Under the pieces are notes generated by a model. It did not search any database, was not told the origin of the DNA, and worked only from the letters and a program-made list of their open reading frames with translations. The position numbers and the translations under genes are program-made. DNA of 64,000 bases from Typhlomys cinereus (Eukaryota > Chordata > Mammalia > Rodentia > Platacanthomyidae). The DNA lies in the NCBI GenBank assembly GCA_023101885.1, contig JALPQD010000053.1:8398979-8462978 (forward strand). Reading direction: 5' to 3'. Positions 11,048 through 22,507 of the stretch are shown here, piece by piece (positions within the stretch are counted from its first letter, which is position 1; each line of letters begins with the position of its first letter).

Positions 11048-11610
11048 CAGGAATATATAAATTTGACAGACTTCCTTTATGTAAGATGCTTCCTTTCTAG
11101 TCAACCTCAGTACACTTTATAATTTACAGCATTGTCTTCATGACTTTATATTTTGTGCTGATAGAAATTAAAACAACCAGAATTTGTGTTTTTTTTTTTT
11201 TTTTGCTTATTGCTTTTGTTGGTAGTGGCAGTGTTCAGTTCTGGTTATTTACATCTAGATTGGCAGCAGATTTGATTTTAGTTGAGTGATCTAAAGGACT
11301 TATCCATTGAGATTACATCAACCAGCAGTGTTCTCAACAGAACAAAGATGTCAAGAAGCAATGTGCAATTCGTATCTCATTTATTGCTTCTCCTAGTTTA
11401 TGGGTCTCAATGTCAAGCCCAACATGAGGGTCAGAGGTGAGCACATGATATGGGCACAGCGATTATTTTAATAGCATATGTTTATAGACAATCTACATAT
11501 TAACTGCCAACAGATGTATATTTTATACATGGTTCATCTTTGTCATCTTCCACCCACCAAATACATATTAATAACATAGAAGAAAAACATCATATTTGAT
11601 ATGGATCAAA
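11048..11610. other. Single-copy-looking DNA between two SINE-1 copies
   Basis: Contains a T15 run near 11190. No gene recognised. Confidence 0.4.
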
Positions 11611-11628
11611 GGAATTTGAGGTAATCTT

Positions 11629-11963
11629 TTTTTTTTAAATATTTTTTAAATTTTTTTTATTATTTATTCAATTGTGTGTGTATGTGTGTGTGCACATGTG
11701 TGTATTGTATGTGTCTGTGCGCATGTGTATGTGCGCGTGCGCGCATGTGTCTGTGTATGTGTAGAACCACGGACGAATTCGCGAACCACCATGGACGCCT
11801 CCACCTCCTTCTGCCCCGGGATTCACAGGCTCCGCCCTACCAGGACCAGAAGCGCAGGCCGCCCCCGCTTCTGCCTGGCGTCTACACGTGGGACCTGGGA
11901 TCCGAACTCAGGACCTTCTGCCTGCAAGGCGGAGGCTTAACCCCTGAGCCACCTGTCCAGCCC
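11629..11963 (-). mobile_element. SINE-1, complete, perfect 18-bp TSD
   Basis: Identical flanks ggaatttgaggtaatctt at 11611-11628 and 11964-11981. The minus strand carries the complete head (GGGCTGGACAGGTGGCTCAG), B-box-like GGTCCTGAGTTCGGATCC, body, mixed CA/CG repeats and AATTGAATAAATAAT. It is longer than its siblings (335 bp) because of an extended A/T-rich tail. The second SINE-1 within 600 bp in the same orientation, but with a different TSD, so an independent insertion. Confidence 0.92.
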
Positions 11964-12267
11964 GGAATTTGAGGTAATCTTGAAGAACATCAATTTTCTT
12001 CTCTCCCTTCAATGAGTGCTAACATCAGATCAAAATTGCATAATATCTAGGTACACACATTCTTCATAGATTTTGCTGTTGGAATATATGAGTATGACTC
12101 ATTCACAATTATTTTCCATTTTAAGTTGCTTCCTTTTCCTTCTTAGAATTCTCAAATATAATTTAAGGACATAAACTTGAGAGCTAGCCTTCTCTTTGCA
12201 TACTGACTGTGACTTTGTATCTTTTCTGTCTGGGTGTTTTGGGCATCCACGTCCCTTAATTAACTAA

Positions 12268-12277
12268 TTTATTTATT

Positions 12278-12327
<50 letters not shown>

Positions 12328-12538
12328 GTACCCAATGGTGACTTTGGGAATCATTCTGAATAGATTCTATTTTTTCCTTCACTCTGATATTAACCAGGTT
12401 CTTCTTTCCAGAGCTAGAAGTGCAGATGGCTGCCATTTCCTTCTGGTCTTTTTTTTTTTTTTACCACGGAATCTGGGATTTGAACTCAAGTTCTTCTGAT
12501 TAGGAGGCTGTCTTCACTCCTGAGCTGTCTCTCCAGCC
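12268..12538 (-). mobile_element. SINE-2 copy
   Basis: The minus strand begins GGCTGGAGAGACAGCTCAGGAGT, with body 'tcagaatgattcccaaagtcacc' and a long (CA)n tail (12281-12327). Several substitutions and an inner poly(A) run show it is older than the SINE-1 copies nearby. Confidence 0.7.
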
Positions 12539-12644
12539 TGCCTTTAAGTTCTTATCTATAAGATGGGAGATAACAGAATGTGATTCATATGACCCATGTG
12601 AGAATTAATGAATCTATATAGATAGGACATTTTTGGTTTGCAGT

Positions 12645-12795
12645 TTGCTTCTGTTTGAGACAGAGTCTAACAGACCTCAGGTTGTCATCAAATATGTTAT
12701 GGAACCAAGCCTGGTCTTGAACTTCTACTTCTCTTGTCTGTGCCTCTCACTTTCAAATGCAGAGCTAGTGCGTTGCATACCTGAAACTAGAATAC
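12645..12795 (-). mobile_element. B1/B4-like SINE, weak
   Basis: The plus strand reads TTTGAGACAGAGTCTAACAG, then 'ccaagcctggtcttgaacttct' (split) and 'tgtgcctctcac', following the reverse complement of 7SL-derived B1 ('gagacagggtctc... ggctggccttgaact'). Highly diverged. Confidence 0.4.
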
Positions 12796-13084
12796 GGTCC
12801 TTGGGACCTGTGGTTTGGTAAGCAATTCAGTCCATCAGATTCAACGCTGCGATCACATGAAGGGACAAACTCAGTTAAGTTCCTTAACTAAATGCAGAAA
12901 ATTAGCAATGCTCTTAAAAGATGTTGGGTCTATGATATTTGGGAGATAACAGGTTTACTTGCTGTATTTCAGACTCAATCGGGAATCACTGAATTGTTTA
13001 TTAAACTAAAATTCAGAAACTTTTTTTTAGTAATAATTCCTGTATTTTTTAATAACCTTTGTATTTTTTCCTAGGTTTACAAGC

Positions 13085-13513
13085 TGTGGTATTTAATCCT
13101 GGATGTTAACTTGACACACCTGGCATTAACTAAGATCAGCTGAGACTACCTGAAGAAATTATCTGGATCAATATATTTACAATACAAAGACCAGCCCTAG
13201 ATCCCACTGGACCTTCCCTAGATCTCATTGGAACCTCCCAGTAGTGGACCAGATAAAAGGAACCATAGGACAGGAGACTGGGAAGAAGAGAGACTTTCCA
13301 GGAATCCTCCAGCTTTCAGCCTGCACCTACTAGTTTACTGGCTGTTTGCAGTGAATTAGCCTGCCCTCAGCTTCAACCACCAGCCATGTCACCTGCACCG
13401 TGAAAGACTGTCTCTCCCCTCTGGAAATGTAAGATGAATAAATTTCCTTTTCCTCCTTAAATTGATTGACTTCAAATGCTCTTTCACAGCAATAGTTAAG
13501 AGTAGCCATTACA
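13085..13513 (+). mobile_element. Solo LTR, family E, complete
   Basis: It starts TGTGGTATTTAATCCTGGAT and ends AGTAGCCATTACA. AATAAA is at 13437-13442, just ahead of the end, with 'gactgtctctcccctctgg' before it. It aligns end to end with the reverse complement of 30853-31329. Flanks caagc (13080-13084) and caagt (13514-13518) differ at one base, consistent with a 5-bp TSD of ERVL-type elements. Confidence 0.75.
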
Positions 13514-13514
13514 C

Positions 13515-13695
13515 AAGTATAATGAGTACTTATCCCTGCCCTCCCTTCATCAATCCATCCCACTCCCTCCCACCCATCTGCCTGTCCGCTTCTATGGGCC
13601 CCAGGGTTCCCTCAGGATCATCTACTCCTGTGGGGGATCTTTGCAACAAAGGGCCTGAATGCTCTGGGCCTCTTTTGCATGACCTTGGAAATCCT
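13515..13695 (-). mobile_element. LINE-1 3' end fragment
   Basis: C-rich tract with 'ccctcccttcatcaatccatcccactccc' style sequence, then 'ctatgggccccagggttccctcaggatcatctactcctgtgggg' in pieces. It aligns with 19475-19640. It is directly abutted by the family E LTR. Confidence 0.5.
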
Positions 13696-14830
13696 TCTGG
13701 AGACACTTGTAGGTGTTGGGGATGTTAGATGTCACTATGCCTTGAAACTCAGGAAGCAGTTAAGACTGTGGCAGACTCATGACCCTGGTTTTAAGTTTGT
13801 TTTGGATGTAGAAGCCGTTCTGCAACAGATGAGTTCGCAGAGACGACAGCAGCAAATCTAAATATTGGCAACGTGGGCAGAATTTGAGCTTCTGAAAAAA
13901 AGAGAAAAACTCAAATGAAAAAAATACAAAGTTAAATCCAAAGTAGGTAGAGTTTATACATGATCTCAGTTCTGGAGGCCACGTCTGTGATTTCATGGTG
14001 CTGATCTCTGATTGCACTGTAAGGGTAAGAAGTTCAGGTCTGTTAAATATTGTCAGAAATCCCAAGTAGAGGTTCACCCTAAAAAGAGGTTCGTTTGAAA
14101 GAGAACTTTGCATTTGTTTTGAAATTTCTGAATCCGTGAAACCAAGGTAGGGAGTCAGGGTTCTCTTCTGCCTACCATGTTCACCCCATTGGCAGTCAAT
14201 GTTTCTTTAGGATTGCTTCCACCAGGAGGTAAACTGCAGGGCAGAGGGCCTGCTTCAAAGCAAACGAGGCCCTTCATTTATCATAAAAAAGAAGACTGGT
14301 TGTTAAGGTTTTATTGGATTACAATCACGGCCCTTAGCACTGGGAGCCTGTGGTTTGATTCCCAGCATCATTGGGGGATCCTGAAATCATAACCACAGAT
14401 TATAGCAGGGAGCTTCCAAATTTCCATATCCTACGCGAAGATGCTGCTTTCCTGGAGCTAATGTGGAATTACACGCTCTGTGATTTTAGGATATGTATTG
14501 GAAAATTCTCTGTTTGGATATCACTTCAGAAGGGCTGTGATTCTCCAATCACCTCTGCGGTCACAGCGTCAGCGTTCTGACAAAAAGAGAAGGAGAAAGA
14601 AAGAGGTCCTTTGTAAAATTGTACCGAACAAAAGGTGGCTGTTCTGATTCCCTCCATCCTGCCCTCTGGTTAGCTACATGTGCTCGTCCGCTAGGTCTTT
14701 TCACCAAGTTCAGTGAAAGTTCTTACCAGGTCAGTCCTGGATTGATTTCATCTCCCAGGTTTATCTCTCTCCACAATTTCCTGTAACCAAGTTGAATTTT
14801 GTCATCTAAACAGATTCCAAAAATCTACCC
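13696..14830. other. Single-copy-looking DNA
   Basis: Frames up to 117 codons (13760-14113 minus) have no recognisable domain. I see no clear repeat, although 14300-14380 has a faint 'tttgattcccagcatc' SINE-like motif. No exon can be supported. Confidence 0.4.
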
Positions 14831-14856
14831 TTTTTAACTAACTATGCATATTCACA

Positions 14857-14858
<2 letters not shown>

Positions 14859-14888
<30 letters not shown>
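14859..14888. repeat. (TG)n microsatellite
   Basis: About 14 TG units followed by a TA/CA-rich stretch to about 14945. Confidence 0.9.
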
Positions 14889-14891
<3 letters not shown>

Positions 14892-15127
14892 ACACATATA
14901 TGGAAACCCATACATATGCAGGTACATTTGTACTAACACACACTTGTAATCACATTATTTATATCAGCAAAGATGCTGATTAAATTTTTAAATGTCTATG
15001 TTTGTATGTCTATGTATTTATTTCTGACCTGGTTGCCAGATGATATTGTATCATATGGGAATGAAGGAAGAAGTGGAAGATATGAAAAGATACATTTGGT
15101 GTTGTGACTTCAATCTCTTTAAATATT

Positions 15128-15146
15128 TTACTTACTTGAGAGAGAA

Positions 15147-15179
<33 letters not shown>

Positions 15180-15300
15180 AGCATATATACATGCCGTCTC
15201 TCTTTTTTTACCACATGAGCTCTAGTGGATTGATTTTAAACTTAGGTTGCCAGGTTTGCAAGCGGGCACCACAGTCACTGAGCTATCTTGTTGGCCGGTG
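15128..15300 (-). mobile_element. B2/B3-like SINE 5' part with (GA)n
   Basis: A (GA)n tract at 15133-15179 is followed by 'gccaggtttgcaagcgggcacc', 'actgagctatcttgttggcc', the reverse complement of a B2/B3 head. The GA tract sits where the tail would be. Confidence 0.5.
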
Positions 15301-15329
15301 GCTTGAGTGATCTACTGACAACATGCTGA

Positions 15330-15650
15330 AGGCTTAGGGTAGGTAATCTATAGCATTTGGAAGAGCGTGAACCTTTAGGAGGCAGGGGTCTATTGGAAGG
15401 AAGTGAAATCACTTCAGGCCTGTCCCCGAAGAGGGTATTGGGATCTCAGTCTTACTCTCTCTCTATCTGCTACCTGGCTACCAAGAGGTGAGCAACTTTG
15501 GCTCACTAAACATTCCCTACGTAAGGTTCTGCCTTGCCTGAGGCCCAAAGCAAGGGGACCACATGACCACAGACTATACCTCTGAAAACCATGAACCTCG
15601 ATAAATGTTTCATTATTAGAAGTCAGTTATCTTGGATATTTTGAATAAAC
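15330..15650 (+). mobile_element. LTR, family D
   Basis: It shares 'tttaggaggcaggggtctattggaaggaagtgaaatcac' (15373-15411), 'gaggtgagcaacttt', 'cccaaagcaaggggaccac', 'cctctgaaaaccatgaacc' and 'ataaatgtttca' with 38105-38485. The AATAAA position is CGATAAATG. MaLR/ERVL style, 5' end eroded. Confidence 0.5.
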
Positions 15651-15984
15651 TCTGCAAAACGGATGAACATGTTGAATTTTTCTTTTGGTAAGATAAACCT
15701 GATTGAACTGCTTAGAGAGAAAGAATGCCATGCTGAGTTGGCTGGTCTCTCCGCTTCACTGGAGCATGCACATGCATCTAGCACAGGAGAATAAAACCCG
15801 CGGAGACCTGATGTATGTTGCGTCAGTGCTTCTGCCGAGTGTTAATCTCAGTGCTTCCGTTGTCTTTGAGGCTCAGAACTGTCCCCAGATTACAGCGAGA
15901 CTTGTTTCATTCTTCCCACTTGGGGAGAGGCTGATCTGTTTTGGGGGGAGAATCCATGTGTAAAAAAACTGGCCTGAAGATAGT

Positions 15985-16236
15985 GTGTGTGTGTTTCAAA
16001 GGGCACTGTGTATCCCTACGGAGGACCAAGAGTGACTTCAGGAATCATCCTGGATTGGTTCTACCTCATGTTTGCTTTGGTCTGGGATTTTCCAGGCTCA
16101 GCCCTCCAGTAGGGCCGGAAGGGTGGGAGGCAGCCATTGCTACTGGTCACTTTTTTATGTAGTGCCTAGGATTGGAATTCAGGAGTTTCAGCTTGTGGGG
16201 CAGGGTCTTAACCCCTGAGCCATCTCTCCAGCCCAC
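15985..16236 (-). mobile_element. SINE-2 copy
   Basis: The minus strand begins GGGCTGGAGAGATGGCTCAGGGGTTAAG. The body has 'atccaggatgattcctgaagtcac' (split), 'ggtcctccgtagggatacac', then a short CA tail. A typical head with a clean A-box-like stretch. Confidence 0.75.
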
Positions 16237-16424
16237 TGATGGTTTCTTGAAGCATAAAGCACTCCTGCCCTGACTGATGATTTTTCCCACACCCAGGGGA
16301 AGGATGCCCTTCACTCTTCTGACCAGGTCCCCTTAACGCCTCACTTTCCAGACTTTGTTTTGGGTTGTCACATACTCCAGACAGTGATGGGGGACCAGGC
16401 ACAGCACACCCCACCATGCCTGGA

Positions 16425-16495
16425 TTTTTAGTTTGGATTCAGGTCCATACTTGTGTGGCAGCTGCTTTGTTAACTAAGCTATCTTTCTAGTCTGG
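16425..16495 (-). mobile_element. B2/B3 SINE head fragment
   Basis: 'ggattcaggtccatacttgtgtggcagc', 'aactaagctatctttctagtc' is the reverse complement of a B2-type head only. Confidence 0.4.
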
Positions 16496-16774
16496 TCCTC
16501 TTTCAGCTTATTCTAGTTATCCTTCTCTTGCTTTTCTCCTGCATCCCATAAGGTCTGGGATTGTCATGGATGAGACTCTAGTGAGGGTTCATGGAAGAAA
16601 ATAACTATTTTCTTACATATTGATACCTCAGTTTAAGTGTGAAAAGAACCAAGTCACTTGTTTTCTGGTGAGACCTTTAGACTCGATCTCCGGGCACCCC
16701 TAATTTATGTCTACTGAACTTAATGAACGTCTCCATTGAATCGAAGAGACTCTCATGATTGCAGTTCGCCTTCA

Positions 16775-17190
16775 CAGTTGCTGATAAATGATCATCAAAT
16801 GGCTTAAGGGAACAAGGGTTTATTTCCTTACTGATAGTCTGGTTACAGTTCATAGTCCAGCTTGATGGGAGAGCACACACCAACATCAGGGCCAAGAGAA
16901 CTGGCCTACACTATTTCTACATAACAGCTGAGAGAGGGATGATCCTTACTTGCCAGACCAGCATGTCTGGCCAAGTGTACAGCAAGGATGCCAACTTCCT
17001 CAACCAGCTCTCAGTATTTTATTCATCTGTCCAGGCCCTAGTCCCACCCACCATGGGCTGGGCCTTTCCCATCAGCCAATCTCCTGCAGATTCGCTGTGG
17101 GCTTAACTCAGCTACTAATTCTCTACAAATGTACCCAGAGCTCAAACTCTCAACAGTCAAGGTGACACCTATGCCTAATTACGACACTCA
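16775..17190 (-). mobile_element. Solo LTR, family A, copy 3
   Basis: This is the best preserved of the four copies. GTTGCTGATAAATGATC start, TTTATT (AATAAA on the sense strand), 'cttgccagaccagcatgtctgg' and 'cccaccatgggctgggcc' inside, 'cctaattacgaca' end. It aligns throughout with 115-540. No clear TSD. Confidence 0.65.
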
Positions 17191-17489
17191 TCTACCTGAG
17201 AGATAGAGGGAAAAGAAGACCATTTTTTTTTGTATACAATTAGTACGGTTTAGGGTGGAGAACTCTAGTGAAAGTGACTGCTCTTATTGAGAATGGATGA
17301 AGTAAAGCTATAGATAAGAGAACCTGAATCTCTTCAGGCTAGCCATGAAGGTGACTTTTAAAGCACGAAACCATTTTTATACAGCTATTAATGCTTCAGT
17401 TGTATTAAAATGTAATATACTTATAACAAATCAGAAAATAATTATTTTGTAATTTCTTAGTTTAAATTTGTTTCTTTTCATGTATGTGT

Positions 17490-17682
17490 TGTATGAGGCG
17501 TGTGTAGTGTGTATGTGCACGTTTTACACGTGGGTAGGTTTCCCAAACTCTGCCTTCTTAAGCTAGAATTACTGGCCACCACCATATCTGCCCAGAATTT
17601 TTCACGTGGTATCTGGAGATCTGAACTCAGGTTCTGTTACTTGAGAGGCAAAGGCTTTACTCCTTGACCCATCTCGTAGCCC
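17490..17682 (-). mobile_element. SINE-2/B2-type copy, diverged
   Basis: 'gggtaggtttcccaaactctgcc', 'gctagaattactggccaccac', 'gatctgaactcaggttctg', 'tgacccatctcgtagccc' follow the reverse complement of the SINE-2 body and head. Confidence 0.55.
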
Positions 17683-17721
17683 TTAGTTTAAACTTCTGAG
17701 AAGGCAAAGATCTTAGCCACC

Positions 17722-17988
17722 ATGCGCTATGCATCCCTAGTTAGGGTAAAGGGACAGCTTCCAAAGGACCAGAAGTTCATGATTCTTAAGGACATCAATG
17801 CACACAACTCTATGCCCTTTCAGATCCCACTACTACTGTTTTGGCTTCTTCTAGGCGGCATGTTGGCAGTGGATTCAGTATCCTTTGCAATTCTAGTGCT
17901 TTTAAGATCAAGGCTTGGTGTGGCTTTAGCATTGGTCTGCATTTGTAGGTTTTCTGGATCCCATAGCTTGCCCTCTGTCAACAGTTAG
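17722..17988 (+). other. 88-codon open frame with a Kozak-like start, probably not a gene
   Basis: The ATG lies in the context gccaccATGc. The predicted chain has two leucine-rich hydrophobic stretches (about residues 33-48 and 52-74) and ends at a TAG. I recognise no family, there is no splice or poly(A) support, and the segment sits 3' of a SINE. By length alone it may well arise by chance. Confidence 0.15.
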
Positions 17989-18459
17989 CTTTCTTAAAAT
18001 GTAATCTTTTTCAATGACTTCTATGATGTGTAGCAAAGACTATATGTTTTTTATACTTTTTTAGCTTTCCAGTTTGAAAGCAAGTGTGCAGGCCAGTGGT
18101 ACGGAAGGTACACTTCTACCCACACTCGTTCCTCCACAGATGAGCATCTTAGTCATTGTGAGGCCACACATACCCACCCGAGGTTCATAGTTTTCCACTT
18201 ACCTTCAGCAAGAGACTCTAGACTCTAGACTCTCCTCTGAAGCTCATCACCTAGCATCAATTCTGGGAGCATTTGCCTAAAGAGCAAGTCCTGAAGTGTG
18301 TGTGACATGTATGTGTGTGTGTGTGTCCATGTTCCTGTGGGTATGTGCGGACAGGTTGCATGCGTGCTTGTGCATGGGGAGGCCAGAGTTCATCCTAGCG
18401 TTGCATATGTGCTCCACCACACCTGGATTTTAGTTAAAGAAATGAAGTGATTTACTTTT

Positions 18460-18770
18460 TCAGATGTGTGTGTGTGCGCGCGCACGCACGTGTGCGTGCA
18501 CGCATGTGCATGTGAGTGTGTTTGTACCGAAGAACACTTAAGTGTATGTGCCTGTGGAAGCCCAATAGCGATACTGAAAATCATCCTGGATTGTTCTACC
18601 TCCTTATTGGTTTGCTCTAGGTTTCCCAGGTTCTGCCAAACTGGGCCAGAAGTGTAGTTGCTACCATTTTCACATGGAATTTTTATGTAGGTTCTGGGAT
18701 TCGATCTCTCATGTTTTTGCTTATAAGGCAAGAACTTTAACCCCTCACCTAGCTCACTAGACTGATGCCT
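18460..18770 (-). mobile_element. SINE-2 copy with TG/CG tail
   Basis: The minus strand has the head near 18755-18735 ('gggtTAAAGTTCTTGCC'), 'atccaggatgattttcagtatcgc', 'gcttccacaggcacat', and a tail of alternating purine-pyrimidine (18463-18520) with GCGCGCGCACGCACG, which could adopt Z-DNA. Confidence 0.6.
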
Positions 18771-18879
18771 TGATTTTAATATGGGTTCTTGACAGTGTAA
18801 ATCTAAGGCCTCAGGCTTGCACGGTGCATACTTTATTAATAGAATCATCTATCTAGTACCACCTGGTTTATTTCTTTAT

Positions 18880-19025
18880 TTAAAAATGTTTTATTTATTT
18901 GTCTGTTTGTTTATTTATTTATTTATCTATTTATTTATCTATTAGAGAGAGAGAAAGAACTTGTGTGGTTATAGATCACCAGGTTTTGCCAACAGGTACC
19001 TACTGAACTATCTCATCAGCCCCTT
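18880..19025 (-). mobile_element. TTTA microsatellite plus SINE head fragment
   Basis: (TTTA)n at 18893-18940, short GA run, then 'caccaggttttgccaacaggtacc', 'ctgaactatctcatcagcccc', a B2/B3 head in reverse. Confidence 0.5.
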
Positions 19026-19470
19026 GCTTTATTTCTTGTGTGATAGATATATTGGTGCTTACATACTTATTTGTTCCTTTTTATTACTTCTGAATTAATG
19101 CAAGCTATAGTTAAGAGTATGTGAGGCATAGGACTTGATGACTTGGGCTACACATAGGAAAATGAACACAGATTAATTCCACATTTCCTTTTGTGCTTTT
19201 CGACATCATAACAAAGAGTAAATTTTTACATGCACACCAACATATGCATATAAAGTTATGATGAAATAATTCCCATGTGTTACATTTTTCTGCCTATTTC
19301 AAAGTTACCATAAATAAGATTTTAATTAGCTGGTGAACTGTAATTTCCACTTACATGGGGTGATTTATAGAAAGCAAAATTGCTGAGTGTAGGGGGAATA
19401 AACAATAAAGCAAGGGAAGTTATATAAAGCATCATCAAGAATAACAACGTTTTTTTTTTCTATTTTTACA
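19026..19470. other. Single-copy-looking DNA
   Basis: No feature recognised. Confidence 0.4.
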
Positions 19471-19700
19471 AGGATATTGAGTATTCATCCCAGCTTCCCT
19501 CCCTCCCCTCCCTCTTCTATACCTTCGCTTCCCTTCACCATTCCCTCCCACTCCTACTCACCCTTCTGCCTCTATGCCTCTATGGACCGCAGGGTTCACT
19601 CTGATCAGTCTGCTCCTGTGGGTGCTTAGGCCTCTAAGGGACATCAAGTTACTTCTCTTCAAGCCATCCCACTGATATGTGCATTTCCTTCCACTCATCC
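19470..19700 (-). mobile_element. LINE-1 3' end fragment
   Basis: 'attgagtattcatccc', 'ccctccctcccctccctc', 'ttcaccattccctcccactcc', 'ctgctcctgtggg' match 13515-13640. T-rich sequence at the left would be the reversed poly(A). Confidence 0.5.
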
Positions 19701-20980
19701 AGCTTTAGACCCAAAGGTTTCCACTGTAAGTTCCCAGTCTGTGGGTAAAATAACAGCTACCTATAGATTTATAGGTCTTCCTACCTATAGGTTTATTGGC
19801 TGTCTTCCCTATTGATCTACTTCCTTCCCTTTTTTTTTTTTAGGTTCTTGTTCTCATTTACAGTAATAAGGATGGGTACCATTCTGACAAGTGGATCTTG
19901 AATTCAATTAGAAAGTTGTTGGATGTCTCCTTGATACTCATGCCACTATTACACTGGTGGTCACCTGTTGCCATGGTGATTTTTATTGCACCTTACACAC
20001 CTCATGCGGTTGATTTCATGCTGCTCTCTTCCAACAGTTTCTATAGTGTTCCTATAGAAAGTCCTGAGAAAGTCCTCAGACCAGTTCCTGTTGATATATT
20101 TTGCCCATATTCTGTGATCCATTAAGTACAACACAAGATTTTAAAATGGATTTTCATCAAAGGAGCTGCCTTAGAGCTGCAAGTAAATATTGCGAGCAGG
20201 CTTCTATCAAGGATGGCTCTAAGGGGTAGCTATGATGCTTCTTTTGTGTGTTAGTTTTCCAGGAATCCCAGTATAATTTGTCTCTTTTCTTACACAGTGG
20301 GGTAAAAACCACCCCTTACACAATTGTGTGTGATGAACGATGCCGCCAGTGAGTTACAATTGCAGAGGAAACTCTCCTGGTGTGTTGGCTGCTGGCTGCG
20401 GATGCCTTTTGACCACAGTCTGTCTTATTCTTACCAACTGCCAGTGATGTCAAAGAAAAATGCCCGTGCTAAGGAAAGAATGGGAAACACCTCAGGACAA
20501 CACACTGGGTTTCTTCATTTCCGACCAAACTCTTCCACTTAATGACAGTACCAGGACTCCCAAAGAAACACTAACATTCACGTCCTTGTTAGATCACTCC
20601 ATGTTTGCTCTGAGCACTTGTATACTGAAGGCAGTCATGCCACTTGACACACAGACAGACCTGACCAACTTTTTATCCAAAGTCAGATGTCTCTTTTGTT
20701 CCCTCCCAAAATTTATAAACCAGCTCCCAGGGACCATATTATTTTGCTATGTCACTGTATTTCAAGAGTCAAATTTTATTGTAGATTTTCTTGCAGGAGA
20801 GACTGCATTTAATGAAATAATGAAAATCACTTCCCCTTACCCCAAAGCCAAATAAACTGTAACCTTAGGATAAGACAGGTGCTAGAAAGATATGTTAGCT
20901 TTCTGAATAGCTTGCATCAAGAAAGGGAGATTTTTAGATATAATTGGAGAACTCAGGACATTTGCTTACTTTTCCTTAGC
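19701..20980. other. Single-copy-looking DNA with a 131-codon frame
   Basis: A plus frame at 20460-20855 is the longest non-repeat frame in this part. It has no domain I know and overlaps another frame (20324-20542). Composition is unremarkable. I would not call it a gene. Confidence 0.3.
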
Positions 20981-20984
20981 TTTT

Positions 20985-21198
20985 TAAAAAAAATATTTGT
21001 TGAGAGAGAGAGAGAGGTAGCATGATTTGTATGTAGAAGCCTGAGGACACTACCCTATATGTGAAGATTTTACCACTTGTTTTGGAAGTCAGATCTCCCT
21101 TTCCATGATGTGGACTTTGGGGATGGGAATGAGGTCACCAGGTTTGTGAGCAGGAACCTTTATCCACTGATCCAGCCTGTGGGCCATCTCTCTTCTTT
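20985..21198 (-). mobile_element. B2/B3-like SINE
   Basis: Short (GA)n, then 'gtagaagcctgaggacac', 'tttggggatgggaatgaggtcaccagg', 'gagcaggaacctttatccactgatcc', 'gggccatctctctt': reverse-oriented B2/B3. Confidence 0.5.
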
Positions 21199-22034
21199 AG
21201 TTTTGATTCCACCTTGTTCTGGAAGAATGGGATGTAAGACACTAGTATGGTGTCACAGAAAGAGCAAGCTACTAAGCGATGCACTATTCAGTCTCAGAGA
21301 GGGTGTCCTTAGTGTGCACGATACTCAGGCCCACGGGTCTTGCACAACAAGGGCTCTTGAGTGCATGACTTGCTGTCTCATGGTAGGGAAAGTTAGGAAA
21401 GTTGCAGAGTGGGGCTATTTCTCTTTTTTTCACGTTCAATTACCCCAAAAAGATTGAGTCTATTACTCACTGAGACTTTACCATGACTTACCTTAATTGG
21501 ATCATTAAATTGCATTTGTCTTTATAAATGGCGAGGAGCAGGGCCCTTAGTAATCCTTAATTCACCCAATGCTACACTGAATTGTTTGGCTTGCAACATG
21601 CCATCGGACCTTAGGCCTTTTTTTTTTTTTTTTCTTTTGAGAGGGAAGGGCCAGGAATAAGAGAGGAAAGTCTGGGAGAATATAGGACTGTAGGTGGGTG
21701 TTCTGGAAATGTGAAAGACTGGAAGAAAGACCATGATGTTGAGAAGTTTGGAAATACATAATCTCTCTCTCTCTCTAATGTGTGTGTGCGTGTGTGTGCA
21801 CGCATATGCGCTTGCATGTACATATGTGCATGCGTGTGTGCGTGTGGATGTGTTTGGTGTAGGGGGGTTGATGAGTTCATGTGGTGTCTGGAGCCCGGGT
21901 GTGACATATTCTGCAGGTGCCCTCAACAGTGTCCCACAAAAGATTGCCGTACCTAGAGTTTAGCTTGCTTCTGTTGAGAAACAGGTTCAAGCAACAAACT
22001 GAGCTGAGGTGTTCAAACTTCCCATCCTCTTGCT
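21199..22034. other. Single-copy-looking DNA with simple repeats
   Basis: T21 run with a C at 21618-21640, CT run at 21763-21776, and a TG/CG-rich tract at 21779-21850. The three overlapping frames in this part are read through these repeats. Confidence 0.5.
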
Positions 22035-22325
22035 TTTAGCTTTCTCATGTGCTCAATGAAATTTTATTTATATGTAAAGAAGAATGGGATCATGTACTTG
22101 TATGAAATTGGATGGAGCTGGAAATCATTATGTCAAGCAAAATAAGTCCGATACAGAACGACAAATACCACGTGTTTTCTCTCATATACAGATCACGTAT
22201 ATTTTATGTATTAATCAAACATATAATATATTGGGGTGATGGCTTGTGAAACTAGAAAGAGGTCTGCAATAGGGGAAAAAGCAATCTTGAGGAGGTTGGG
22301 GGAGTAAAAAGAAGGTAATTAAATA
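22035..22325 (+). mobile_element. LINE-1 fragment, region before the 3' UTR
   Basis: 'gaaattggatggagctggaaatcattatg', 'caaataccacgtgttttctctcat' follow the widely conserved mammalian L1 segment 'atggatggagctggaa...cac...gttctcactcat'. It is AT-rich afterwards, with 'agaaagaggtctgcaata'. Confidence 0.6.
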
Positions 22326-22507
22326 CACGTGATCGGTTATTTAATTTCTTTGTGCAACGGTTGGGTAGAAACCATCCCACGACATCGGCTGGAAGTGGTA
22401 GTATTCCTACCACTTTTGCTCAATATTTCACTATTAGATATAATATTTCCTGCTAATGCTTTTGTAAATGCCATTCATAGGGATATCAAGTTCCCTTCTC
22501 TGATCAA

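Noticed and set aside
14290..14400. ID/B2-like SINE
   Set aside because: Only one short motif ('ttgattcccagcatc') fits; the rest does not align.
20460..20855. 131-codon plus frame outside repeats
   Set aside because: No recognisable domain and no sign of exon boundaries or poly(A) signal linked to it. A frame of this size is possible by chance in 64 kb.
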